Positions 54,001 to 63,336 of a stretch of 64,000 nucleotides of DNA are shown here, in pieces. Positions within the stretch are counted from its first letter, which is position 1, and the number at the start of each line of letters is the position of its first letter. Source of the stretch: Lacrimispora xylanisolvens (GTDB lineage Bacteria > Bacillota > Clostridia > Lachnospirales > Lachnospiraceae); assembly GCA_017084465.1 (NCBI GenBank), contig CP070896.1:4081501-4145500 (forward strand). Direction: 5' to 3'. The position numbers were made by a program, and so were the translations under genes. The notes under the pieces were generated by a model. The model saw only the letters and a program-made list of their open reading frames with translations. It searched no databases and was not told where the DNA came from.

Positions 54001-56379
54001 TCCAGTCCAGGTGGCGTGGTATCCAGTGGATATTCCAGTCCAATTACAGTAACTGGTCTGACAAATGGAGTTTCCTACACCTTTACTGTCAAAGCTGTCA
54101 ATTCCGCAGGAACAGGGCCGGCCTCTGCACCATCTGCCCCGGTAACCCCGAAAGCAGTTGTTGCAGGCACTTATAAAGTTTCTGGAAAAGTTGTGGAAGA
54201 GAACGGCAATCCCGTACCTGGCGCTAACCTTGTTCTCAAAAGGTAACCGCGAGATGGGAACTGCTTCCACTGACGCATCTGGCAATTTTATAATCGGTGG
54301 CATACCTAACGGTACCTATAATCTTATGGTAACAAAAGAAAGTAAAGTTGTGACAGTTCTGGTTGTGGTTGACAATGAAGATTATGTACTGAGCGAGCCC
54401 ATCAAAATGCCGTCAGGTACAACCAACAGTATTGTAGAAGTAAAGACCGGAGCACCTGATATTGTAGTGGGCAACTTAGAGGAACAGTTTACCCAGGAAG
54501 ACAAGGATTTTGCACAGATATCCGGCAACAAGGTGGAAATTAAACTGGTGGCAAATCTAATTAACAAAGAAGAAATTAAAGACGATGCTGACAAGATTTC
54601 TAATGCTGCCGGAGGAAATACCATCGGATTATACCTTGATCTGTCTGCATATAAAACACGAACAGAAAACAGTATACCAGGTACACCACAAAGGTTGGGA
54701 GTTCTGCCTGATATTATTGAAATCGTACTCCCGATGCCTGAAAAGCTGAAGGGAAAATCAGGAATTACTGTACACAGAGTCCATGATGGAATTCCACAGA
54801 CTCTTCAAAACGGCAGTCCGGATGAAAACGGAGAATATTTTGTAGCAGCAACAGATACAATTACCATTTATACAAAGAGCTTTTCAACCTATGCAATCAG
54901 TTACACGGAAAGCGGCACAGGAGGAAGCGCAGGAAGTGACAGCAGTTCAGAAACATCAAAAGCAGTCTGCAGCAGATGGCCAGGCCAGCCGGTTATGGGA
55001 AGGGAAGATATTCCGGTCACTCATACAGAGAATGGTGAGGCTTATGCAGCAATTACAGAAAAAGCTGTTTTAGATGCTGCAACCAGAGCATGGGAAGAAG
55101 CAAAAGCAAAAGGAAAGACAGCAAACGGCATCGGTATTTCTCTGACTGTAAAGGATTTAGGAGATCAGAAGGTTGTTGGATTTATTATCCCACAGTACAT
55201 ATTAAAGATCCTGACAGAGAAATATATCAGACAGTTTGAGTTAAGGAGCGGTATGATAGCCTTAAATCTGGATTTGGAGGCACTGAGAAATCTTCGTGTC
55301 CAGAGTACAGGAGACGTTACCATTACCATGGCTCCCGAAACCAGACGTTCCGGCAATGCCCAGACAATCATTATAAACAGACCAGTATACCGTGTAACAG
55401 CCGGTTATAACAAAGATGGCAATCATATGGAAATTAAATCAATAGGAAATGGAAGTGCCATTTACTCAATTCCATACACTCCGGACAAAGAAGAATCAGG
55501 ATATCTTTACGCAGTATCGGTTGACGAGCAGGGAAATGCAACCCGTATTACAAACTCTGCCTACGACGTTAATACAAACAGTATAATATTTACCTCCAAT
55601 CAGTTCCAGGCAGGCGGAGTGGGTTATACACAGGGCAATCGTTTCACTGACATCTCCACCCATTGGGCAAAAGAAGCAATGGATTATGCGGACGGGCGGG
55701 GACTGATTACCGGTACCTCTAACACCGTATTTTCACCGGATGATAACATTACTCGTGGAATGCTTGCCACAGCGCTTGGCAGACTGGCAAATGTGGATCC
55801 AGGGCTTTATCAGGCTAACAGTTTTACAGATGTAAGTTCTGACAGCAATGCAGCTTCTTATGCAGACTGGGCGAATAAAAAGGTATTATAAAAGCTTCTG
55901 GAAACGGACAGTTTTTACCAGATCAGCCTGTAACCAGAGAAGAAATGGCTCTTATTCTACAAAATTATACGAAAGCAGTCATAAGTTGTCCGTTATCCAT
56001 TACCAGAGATGCAATTAACTATGATGATAACGCAAGCATTGACAGTGTATACAAAAAAGCTGTTACTTCCATGCAGCAGGCGGGCGTGATAATGGGCGAA
56101 AAGAATAATAACTTTAATCCCAAAAACAATGTGACCCGGGCACAGGCCAGCATGATGCTTTATCGTTTAGCAAAGCTCACAATAGATCCTTCCAGTGCAC
56201 AGGGCTGGGCAAGCAATGATGGCGGCCAGTATCTCTACTATAAAGATGGAAAAGCATTTACCGGATGGCTGGATACAAATGGTAAGAAATATTATTTCTA
56301 TGCCGATGGTATCCTTGCGACAGGTACTAGAATTGACGGACATGATGTAGATGAAAATGGAGTTATGAAAACAGAATAA
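51027..56379 (+). CDS. Large S-layer-homology surface protein with beta-helix, FN3 and cell-wall-binding parts (three frame disruptions)
   Basis: Secreted protein of about 1,783 residues after repair. Signal peptide 1-25; Pro/Glu/Thr-rich stretch to about 90; Ig-like segments to about 400; a long Gly-rich region with repeated TATGGD / NATGG units (about 480-850) typical of parallel beta-helix or Cthe_2159-like carbohydrate-binding folds; FN3 (about 953-1047); carboxypeptidase-regulatory-like domain (about 1049-1120); SLH domains (about 1540-1720); and a choline-binding-type repeat with GWLDTNGKKYYFYADG (about 1730-1770). Breaks: extra G in G6 52846-52851, extra A in A4 54238-54241, missing G at 55882-55883 (repaired: ANKKGIIKASGNGQF). 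It anchors to the cell wall and may bind glycans. Confidence 0.85.
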
Positions 56380-56400
56380 CAGATAAGTAAATAGTAATGA

Positions 56401-56465
56401 AAATCCCCCTGATTATGAAAAATCGCTTTTTCTTCTGCGTTTTTCCGATCAGGGGGATTTTTTTA
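56401..56465 (+). terminator. Terminator of the S-layer protein gene
   Basis: AAATCCCCCTGAT pairs with ATCAGGGGGATTT and is followed by T. It is shared with the convergent GNAT gene. Confidence 0.85.
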
Positions 56466-56961
56466 TTATAAAAGTTTTGCCATATAATATTCATCAACTG
56501 CTCTGCCATCTACAATCATGGAGCGTTCTTTCTTTCCTTCGATGTAAAACCCCATTTTCTCATACAAATGGCGTGCCTGTTCATTCTCGGTCATGACGGT
56601 CAGTTCCAGTCGGGTAATGCTATTTTCTCTTGCCCACTGTTCCATTTTTTGAAAGAGCATTGCCCCGTATCCCTTGCCTCTGTAGTCTTTTAAAATACCA
56701 ATAACCAGATAAGCACTGTGGCGGATCCTTCGTGGCTCTCCCCTTAAAGCAGAAATAAAACCGACTAATTCCCCTTCGTTTTCCAGCAATAGAAAAAAGG
56801 GACCCGGATCGTTCCCACTGCTCAATTCTATGCTTCATATCATCGGCTGTTGCGGTCCGTTCGCCAGGTTCATACATCATGAAGCTGGTTTCTGTATCCA
56901 GCTGTTTTAACATTTTTACCAGGAGATCAGAGTCTTCCGGTGTAACTGTTCTTATGTGCAT
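56466..56961 (-). CDS. GNAT acetyltransferase (single frame disruption)
   Basis: Protein of about 164 residues after repair. The first part MHIRTVTPEDSDLLVKMLKQLDTETSFMMYEPGERT is a usual GNAT start. The second frame continues SSGNDPGPFFLLLENEGELVGFISALRGEPRRIRHSAYLVIGILKDYRGKGYGAMLF and LELTVMTENEQARHLYEKMGFYIEG, the acetyl-CoA site. The break lies near 56823-56832; one extra base is implied. ATG at 56961 has a G-run 8 bases ahead. Substrate unknown. Confidence 0.8.
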
Positions 56962-57041
56962 CTGCATTTCCCCCCCATTCAACGTATTTCTCTTATTATA
57001 CCCGGCATCTGAAAAAATGCAATTGGAGTTTTAACACTCCA

Positions 57042-57070
57042 TTGCCCTGCGTATGGGGTTGTGGTAGAAT
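57042..57070 (+). promoter_or_regulatory. Possible promoter of the tetrapyrrole operon
   Basis: TTGCCC (57042-57047), 17 bases, TAGAAT (57065-57070), 50 bp before hemA. Confidence 0.45.
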
Positions 57071-57119
57071 AGGAACGTGGTTTTGATTACGAGGTTTAGA
57101 GAAGAAAGCTGGAAAAAAC

Positions 57120-58284
57120 ATGTATTGTATGAGTGTGAGCCACAAAAAGGCTCCGGTAAATATCAGAGAAAAATTAGCCTTCAGTACGAAAGAGAAGGCT
57201 GAATTAATAAACAGACTGATGAATAAGGATTCCATAACAGGGGTGGTTGTGCTTTGCACCTGCAACCGCAGTGAGATTTATGTTTCCGGATCAAAGTATG
57301 CCATTGGGGAACTCCAGCGTGAGGCTGCCGATTTAAAGGGAGTGCGTCTGGGGGAATTAATTAAATATTTAAATGTCTATAATGAAGAGAGTGCGATCCG
57401 GCATTTATTTAAGGTTGCCTGTGGTTTTGATTCCATGGTTTTAGGGGAAGATGAGATTCTGGGACAGGTTCGGGAGGCTTATCAGTATTCCAGAGAATCA
57501 GGGGCTGCGGATTATGAGCTGAATGTGATGTTTCAGAAAGCGATGGCTGCAGCAAAGCGGATTAAAACAGATACCAGACTATCTAAAACCCCCCCCCCTT
57601 TCCATTGCAACTCTTGTGGCAAATGAAGTATTTCATTTCAACAATGAGGGAGAGTATAAAGATGTTATGGTAATCGGAATGACAGGGAAAATGGGGGGAA
57701 CCATAACCAAGAATCTGCTGAGTAAACCCGGAATCCGTGTGACAGGAACGGTCAGAACCCACTCCTCAGACTTACTCTTAAAAGTGGACAGCGATCGGAT
57801 CCGGGAAGTGGATTACAAAGAACGCTACCAATATATGAATGATATGGATGTGGTGATCAGTGCAACTTTAGGACCTCACTATACCATAACCAGAGAAGAA
57901 CTGGAAAAATGTATGAATTCAGAAAAAAAGCGGCTTTTTATTGATGTAGCCGTACCCGTTGATATGGATCCTGAGATCAGGGAGTATCCCGGACTTACAT
58001 TATATGATATTGACTATTTTGAAACATTATCAAAGAACAACACCCAGATTAAGCTGAAAGAACTGGACTGCGCCAGAGAGATTATGGAAGAAGAACTGGA
58101 TGGGGCATTCAAGGAAATTTTGTTTCATCCTTATATTACCCAAATGGATGAGTTAAAAGAAGCGTTGTCTGGTAAGCGGCTTGATACCCTTTTATACCGC
58201 ATTCGGGATCATGTTACCAGTGAGGACTTAAAGGTTGTTCTTCGTACTTTAGATGGGTTAAAGGACTGGATGAGAGAGGAGTGA
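57120..58284 (+). CDS. hemA: Glutamyl-tRNA reductase (single frame disruption)
   Basis: First enzyme of C5 tetrapyrrole synthesis: reduces glutamyl-tRNA to glutamate-1-semialdehyde using NADPH. About 387 residues after repair. The N-terminal domain has SVSHKKAPVNIREKLAFS and the catalytic Cys in VVLCTCNRSEIYVSG; GEDEILGQVREAYQYSRE follows. The NADPH-binding part reads VIGMTGKMGGTITKNLLSK, and the C-terminal part is the short dimerisation region of clostridial forms. The frame is lost in ten C at 57589-57598; nine C give KTPPLSIATLVANEVFHF. It heads the tetrapyrrole operon. Confidence 0.9.
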
Positions 58285-58286
58285 CA

Positions 58287-58929
58287 ATGGCTTATTTTCC
58301 GTTTTTTGTAGAGCTTGAAGGGGAAAACGTGCCTCATTGCAGGCGGTGGAATGGTTGCTTACAGAAAAGCACTTGTATTAAAGGACTTCGGGCCTGAAAT
58401 TACGGTGGTTGGCTTAGAGATGATTTCTGAGATGGAACAGCTTGCTGCCGAATGTGATAAGACCATGACTCTCATCAGGCGGGGCTTTGAAGATAAGGAT
58501 ATTGAACAGGCAGATTTTGTGATTGCCGCAACATCAGACGAAGAACTGAACAGGCACATATCTGTCATCTGCAGACAGCAGAAAATTCCGGTGAATGTGG
58601 TGGATGTACAGGAAGAGTGCAGTTTTATATTTCCTGCACTGATAAAAGAACAGGATATCGTTGTGGGAATATCCACAGGAGGCAGTTCTCCTACCATAGC
58701 CCAGTATTTAAAAAAACGGTTTAAAGAGGCGATTCCCAAGGGATTTGGTATGCTGGCTGGCCAGCTTGGTACCTACCGGGAACTGGTAAAGGAAAGGGTG
58801 CCTTCCCTTCCGGTCCGGACTGAGATCTTTAAAATCATGGTAAAAGAAGGGATCAGGCAGGGCGGAGTATTTACCAGAGAACAGGCCATAGAGCTGATAG
58901 AAAGGAAACTTGGGGAACATGAAAATTGA
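58287..58929 (+). CDS. Precorrin-2 dehydrogenase / sirohydrochlorin ferrochelatase-like protein (single frame disruption)
   Basis: NAD-dependent enzyme of the CysG N-terminal / Met8 / SirC family, about 213 residues after repair, which oxidises precorrin-2 to sirohydrochlorin and may insert iron. ATG at 58287, 2 bp after the hemA stop, gives MAYFPFFVELEG; an extra G in G4 58320-58323 breaks the frame. Repaired: GKTCLIAGGGMVAYRKALVLKDFG, the NAD-binding loop. FVIAATSDEELNRHISVIC and DIVVGISTGGSSPTIAQYLKKRF are the other signatures. It overlaps the start of hemC by 11 bp. Confidence 0.88.
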
Positions 58930-59820
58930 TACAATACGCATTGGAACCAGAAAAAAGTGCACTTGCTGTGGCACAGACCCAGCTGGTTGGGGATGCTCTG
59001 ATAAAGGTTACTCCCGGACTTACCGTGAAGCTGATGAAAAGGCAGACAGAAGGAGATCGGATACTCAATAAGCCGCTTTTGGAGTTTGGCGGAAAAGGAG
59101 TGTTTGTAACAGAGTTTGAAGATGCACTTCTGCGGGGTGAGATTGATTTAGCTGTCCATAGCGCAAAGGATCTTCCCATGGATTTAAAAGAAGGTCTTGG
59201 AATTGTGGCAGTCCCGGCGCGTGAGGATCCAAGAGATGTACTCATAACCTTAAAAGACAGTGACTTAAATAAAAGGGAAGAGATTGTGATTGGCACTTCC
59301 AGCTTAAGAAGAAGGTTACAGATCGAAGAGATCGGAAGTACCTTATGGAAGGAAATTCCGGTCCGCTGTGAGAATTTAAGAGGGAATGTGCAGACACGTT
59401 TAAAACGGCTGGCTGATGGGGATTTTGATGGAATCATTCTTGCAGCTGCAGGATTGAACCGTCTGAATATTCAATCAGATCCAGCCTTTGATTACCATTA
59501 CTTTGACTGTGAGACCATGATTCCCGCCGGAGGACAGGGAATACTGGCGGTAGAAGGAAGAATTGGGAATGGAAAACTGGCCGGAGATATGGCCGATTGA
59601 AAATAAAGAGGCAAGGCTATGCCTGACACTGGAGCGAAAGATATTAAAGCTATTAAATGCAGGGTGTCATGAGCCGGTGGGAGTCTACTCCCGTATTGAG
59701 GAAGGACAGTTTGAGGTCTTTGGAATCAGTAGTAGAGACAGTCAGATAAAAAGAATCCATCTTAAGGGTAAAACAGAGGAGCTGGACAGCCTGGCGGAAG
59801 AAGCCGCGAAAAGACTTTAA
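58919..59820 (+). CDS. hemC: Hydroxymethylbilane synthase (two frame disruptions)
   Basis: Joins four porphobilinogen units into hydroxymethylbilane. About 299 residues after repair. ATG at 58919 gives MKIDTIRIGTRK; an extra A in A6 58951-58956 breaks the frame, and the next frame continues SALAVAQTQLVGDALIK. GKGVFVTEFEDALLRGEIDLAVHSAKDLP and GTSSLRRRLQI are the catalytic and substrate-binding parts. A second break lies near 59591-59597, after which LLNAGCHEPVGVYSRI carries the Cys that holds the dipyrromethane cofactor. Confidence 0.9.
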
Positions 59821-59838
59821 TTGAAAATGGAGGATGTC

Positions 59839-61357
59839 ATGAAGAAAAATGGAGTGGTATACTTAGTCGGTGCCGGGCCAGGCGATCCTGGTCTTATCAC
59901 CCAAAAAGGATTGAAGCGGCTTGGCAGCTGCGATGCGCTGGTTTATGACTCCCTTGCTTCGGATTATTTCCTCGATGAGGTACCGGACTATTGCAGAAAG
60001 ATCTATGTAGGAAAGCGGGCAGGCGCCCATTCCATGAAGCAGGAAGAGATTAACCGGCTCTTAGTGGAGCTGGCAGAGGAAGGCTTAAATGTGGTCCGTT
60101 TAAAAGGAGGAGATCCCTTTGTATTTGGACGGGGAGGAGAAGAAATCCTGACACTTTCGGAGGCAGGAATCCCCTTTGAAGTAGTACCTGGTGTTACCTC
60201 TGCGGTGGCAGCACTTTCCATGGCAGGAATTCCTGTGACTCACAGGGCGGTAAGCCGCAGCTTTCATGTAATGACAGGACATACCCTCTCTGAGAATGGA
60301 ACTCTTCCACCTGATTTCGATTCCTTTGCCAAACTCTCCGGAACTCTGGTTTTTTTAATGGGACTTTCCAATCTTTCCCTGATTGTTAATGGTCTTATTA
60401 AAAATGGAAAGTCGGAAGATACACCAGCAGCTGTGATTGAAAACGGAACTCTTCCGGAGCAGAGAATAGTCCGTGGGACTTTGAACGATATTGAGAGCAG
60501 AGCAAAACAGGCAGAGATTAAAAGTCCTGCCATCATTGTTGCAGGGGACGTGGCAGCCCTGGATTTTTCTTCTACTCTGAATCTGCCTTTGAAGGGCTGC
60601 AGGATTGGCATTACCGGAACCGAATCCTTTACCGGAAGACTTCATCAGGAGCTTGCAGAACATGGAGGAATAACAGACAGTGTATTGACTTTATCCATAG
60701 ACTCCTATCGGTCAGGGGAAGCCATGAATGAAGCTTATCAAAGGCTTAAAACCTACTCCTGGCTTATATTTACCAGCGCAAATGCAGTAAGAGAGTTTTT
60801 TCACCGGACTTTTCGAAGGCGGTTATGATTTGCGCTCACTGGGAGCCATAAAATTTGCAGTGATAGGGAAAGGTACGGAAAATGAACTGGTTAAGTTTGG
60901 CTTTCATGCCGATTATATTCCTGACCGCTATCAGGTAACAGATCTTGCAAATGGATTAAAAAACCTGCTGTCAAAAGAAGACCGGCTGCTCATACCCAGG
61001 TCATCAGGCGGGTCGCCGGAATTGAACCGGGTTCTTGATGAGGCAGGGATCTGTTACGATGATATTGTTTTATATGATGTGGCGTTGAAAAAAAAGGAAC
61101 AGGATGGATTGGAGAACGTATTGCCCCATCTCCACTATCTGACTTTTGCCAGTGCTTCCGGAGTAGATGCATTTTTTCAGGGAGAAAAAGAGAAGATCCT
61201 CGGTCTGCTTTCCAGTTTAAAGGTAGTCTGCATCGGTGATATCACAGCAAAGGCACTTTCCAGGTATGGAAGAGAAGCTGATTTAATTGCACCGGTTTAC
61301 AGCGTATCAGGGCTGGCTGAAATCATTTGCCAGGACTGGTGTAAAGAAAAGGAGTAA
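59839..61357 (+). CDS. Uroporphyrinogen-III C-methyltransferase / uroporphyrinogen-III synthase fusion (single frame disruption)
   Basis: Bifunctional CobA-HemD protein of about 505 residues after repair. The CobA part (1-245) has VYLVGAGPGDPGLITQKGLK, VVRLKGGDPFVFGRGGEE and VVPGVTSAVAALSMAGIPVTHR, the SAM-binding elements. The HemD part follows, with WLIFTSANAVREFF and LTFASASGVDAFF. The frame breaks in six T at 60796-60801; one fewer gives FFTGLFEGGYDLRSLGAIKFAVIG. Start ATG 59839 has GGAGG just ahead; TTG 59821 is less likely. The fusion is usual in clostridia and directs the product to siroheme and cobalamin. Confidence 0.9.
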
Positions 61358-61363
61358 ATTATA

Positions 61364-62638
61364 ATGAACACAGAAGAGTCAAAGAAACTATTTGAAGAAT
61401 CCGGAAACCATTTCCCAGGCGGAGTTAACAGTCCTGTAAGAGCGTTTGGCTCTGTGGGAGGAGTTCCTGTATTTATAAAAAAAGCGGAAGGATCCCGTAT
61501 CTATGATGAGGATGGGAATGAATACATTGATTATGTAAATTCCTGGGGACCCTGTATTCTGGGACATGGATATCAGCCAGTGATAGAAGCGGTAAGAGAG
61601 GCATGTCTTTCCGGTTTATCCTATGGCGCGCCTACCAGAAGAGAGCTGGAACTTGCAAAACTGATTACAGAATGTATTCCCTCCATGGAAATGATGCGGA
61701 TGGTCAGCTCAGGAACGGAAGCTGTCATGAGTGCCATCCGTGCAGCAAGAGGGTTTACAGGCAGAGATAAAATTATTAAATTTAAGGGCTGCTATCATGG
61801 ACATTCTGATGGCCTATTAGTAAAGGCGGGTTCCGGAGCTCTGACTGGCAGCGCACCGGACAGCGCAGGAGTGCCTGAATCCTATACGAAACACACGCTG
61901 TTAGCCGGTTACAATCAGGAAGATACAGTGGAAGAGCTGTTTCGTCAGTATCCCGGAGAGATTGCAGCGATTGTGGTAGAGCCTGTGGCAGCAAACATGG
62001 GACTGGTAGCTCCAAAACCAGGCTTCCTTGCGTTTTTAAGAGACATTACAACCAGATACGGAGCCCTTTTAATCTTTGATGAGGTGATCACAGGTTTTCG
62101 TATGGCTCTTGGTGGCGCTCAGGAATATTATCAGGTGAAACCGGATCTGACTACTCTTGGTAAGATTGCGGGAGGCGGCATGCCCATGGGTGTCTACGGC
62201 GGACGCAGGGAAATCATGGAAGTTGTATCGCCTCTGGGGAAAGTTTATCAGGCCGGTACATTATCCGGGAACCCCATTGCAACTGCGGCTGGAATTGCAA
62301 CAATAAAAGCCCTGATGGACCGGCCGGATATTTATTCCTCCCTGGAGAAAAAAGCCGATACCCTGGTGAAAACTTTAAAGGAGGTTCTCCCAGGTGCACA
62401 GGTGAACCAGGCAGGTTCCTTATTCAGCGTATTTTTTGCTGAGCACCCGGTGGTGGATTTTGAGTCTGCTTTAAAATCCGATACCCGGATGTATGCAAAG
62501 TATTTTCACTATCTCCTTGAGCATGGTATCTACACAGCTCCTTCCCAGTTTGAGATTCTGTTTTTGTCAGCAGCTCATACCCAGGAAGACATTGAAGAGA
62601 CGAAGAGAATTATGAAAGAAGCGGCGGCAAATTTATAA
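61364..62638 (+). CDS. hemL: Glutamate-1-semialdehyde 2,1-aminomutase
   Basis: PLP enzyme of 424 residues that makes 5-aminolevulinate from glutamate-1-semialdehyde. FPGGVNSPVRAFGSVGGVPVFI at the N terminus, GSGTEAVMSAIRAARGFTGRDKIIKFKGCYHGHSDG, LIFDEVITGFRMALGGAQEYY and TLGKIAGGGMPMGVYGG with the PLP Lys are all typical. It is intact, 6 bp after the CobA-HemD gene. hemB, which is normally between them in clostridial operons, is not present. Confidence 0.96.
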   Translation: MNTEESKKLFEESGNHFPGGVNSPVRAFGSVGGVPVFIKKAEGSRIYDEDGNEYIDYVNSWGPCILGHGYQPVIEAVREACLSGLSYGAPTRRELELAKLITECIPSMEMMRMVSSGTEAVMSAIRAARGFTGRDKIIKFKGCYHGHSDGLLVKAGSGALTGSAPDSAGVPESYTKHTLLAGYNQEDTVEELFRQYPGEIAAIVVEPVAANMGLVAPKPGFLAFLRDITTRYGALLIFDEVITGFRMALGGAQEYYQVKPDLTTLGKIAGGGMPMGVYGGRREIMEVVSPLGKVYQAGTLSGNPIATAAGIATIKALMDRPDIYSSLEKKADTLVKTLKEVLPGAQVNQAGSLFSVFFAEHPVVDFESALKSDTRMYAKYFHYLLEHGIYTAPSQFEILFLSAAHTQEDIEETKRIMKEAAANL

Positions 62639-62651
62639 AAAGAAATTCATT

Positions 62652-62693
62652 GAGGATGTTGCAGAAATTTATCTGTACCATCCTCTTTTTTTA
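62652..62693 (+). terminator. Terminator of the tetrapyrrole operon
   Basis: GAGGATG pairs with CATCCTC followed by seven T. Confidence 0.85.
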
Positions 62694-62760
62694 TTCTTAT
62701 AAAAGAAGAAGTATAAATTCTAAAAGAACCATAAATTGTATTAACATTTACTCGAATCTA

Positions 62761-62789
62761 TTGATAAATGTTTTGATTTGGTATATTTT
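62761..62789 (+). promoter_or_regulatory. Possible promoter of the flavodoxin-ftsH unit
   Basis: TTGATA (62761-62766), 17 bases, TATTTT (62784-62789), 22 bp before the ATG. Confidence 0.4.
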
Positions 62790-62811
62790 ATTGGTAGAGG
62801 AGGCGAAATAT

Positions 62812-63336
62812 ATGGACTATTTAGTTGTGTATACAAGTAAAACCGGAAATACTCAGAAGGTAGCCATGAAGATATTCGAAGCGCTTCCGGGTAAATCGAA
62901 GGATATTGTTAATCTGGAGGAATACCATGGAGAAGAAGCAGATACGTATTTTGTAGGATTCTGGAACAACAGGGGAATTTGTACAACAGAAGTAATTGAT
63001 TTCCTCTCCGACCTCCATGGCAAACAGATCGCTTTGTTTGGTACCTGCGGAATATTTGAAAATAAAGAATATTTAAAGCAGGTGGAAAATCAGGTTTCTG
63101 TTTTTCTGCCGGAAGATAATGAATACCTTGGCTGCTATTTATGCGGAGGTAAGATGGGACCTAAAGTACTGGAGAAATGCAGACAGATGCAGGCTCAGCT
63201 TAATACTCCCCAGATCAGGGAGATGATTTTAGCCTATGAAGATGCCATGCTCCATCCCAATAAAGAAGATTTAGATCAGGCAGGTGTGTTTACAGAATCG
63301 GTGTTAAACCGGATTCAAAAGAAAAGGAGGAGCGAG
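62812..63336 (+). CDS. Flavodoxin-family protein, open in frame into ftsH
   Basis: Flavodoxin-like domain of about 175 residues. DYLVVYTSKTGNTQKVAMKIFEAL is the FMN phosphate loop, YFVGFWNNRGICTTEVIDFLSDL and IALFGTCGIFENKEYLKQVENQV follow, then a C-terminal helical segment (MILAYEDAMLHPNKEDLDQAGVF). ATG at 62812 follows AGAGGAGG. No stop codon occurs: the frame goes on without interruption into ftsH (ATG 63337). Either this is a real fusion, or an indel near CAAAAGAAAAGG (63315-63326) has removed the stop; one added A gives a stop at TGA 63350, inside ftsH. Confidence 0.8.
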
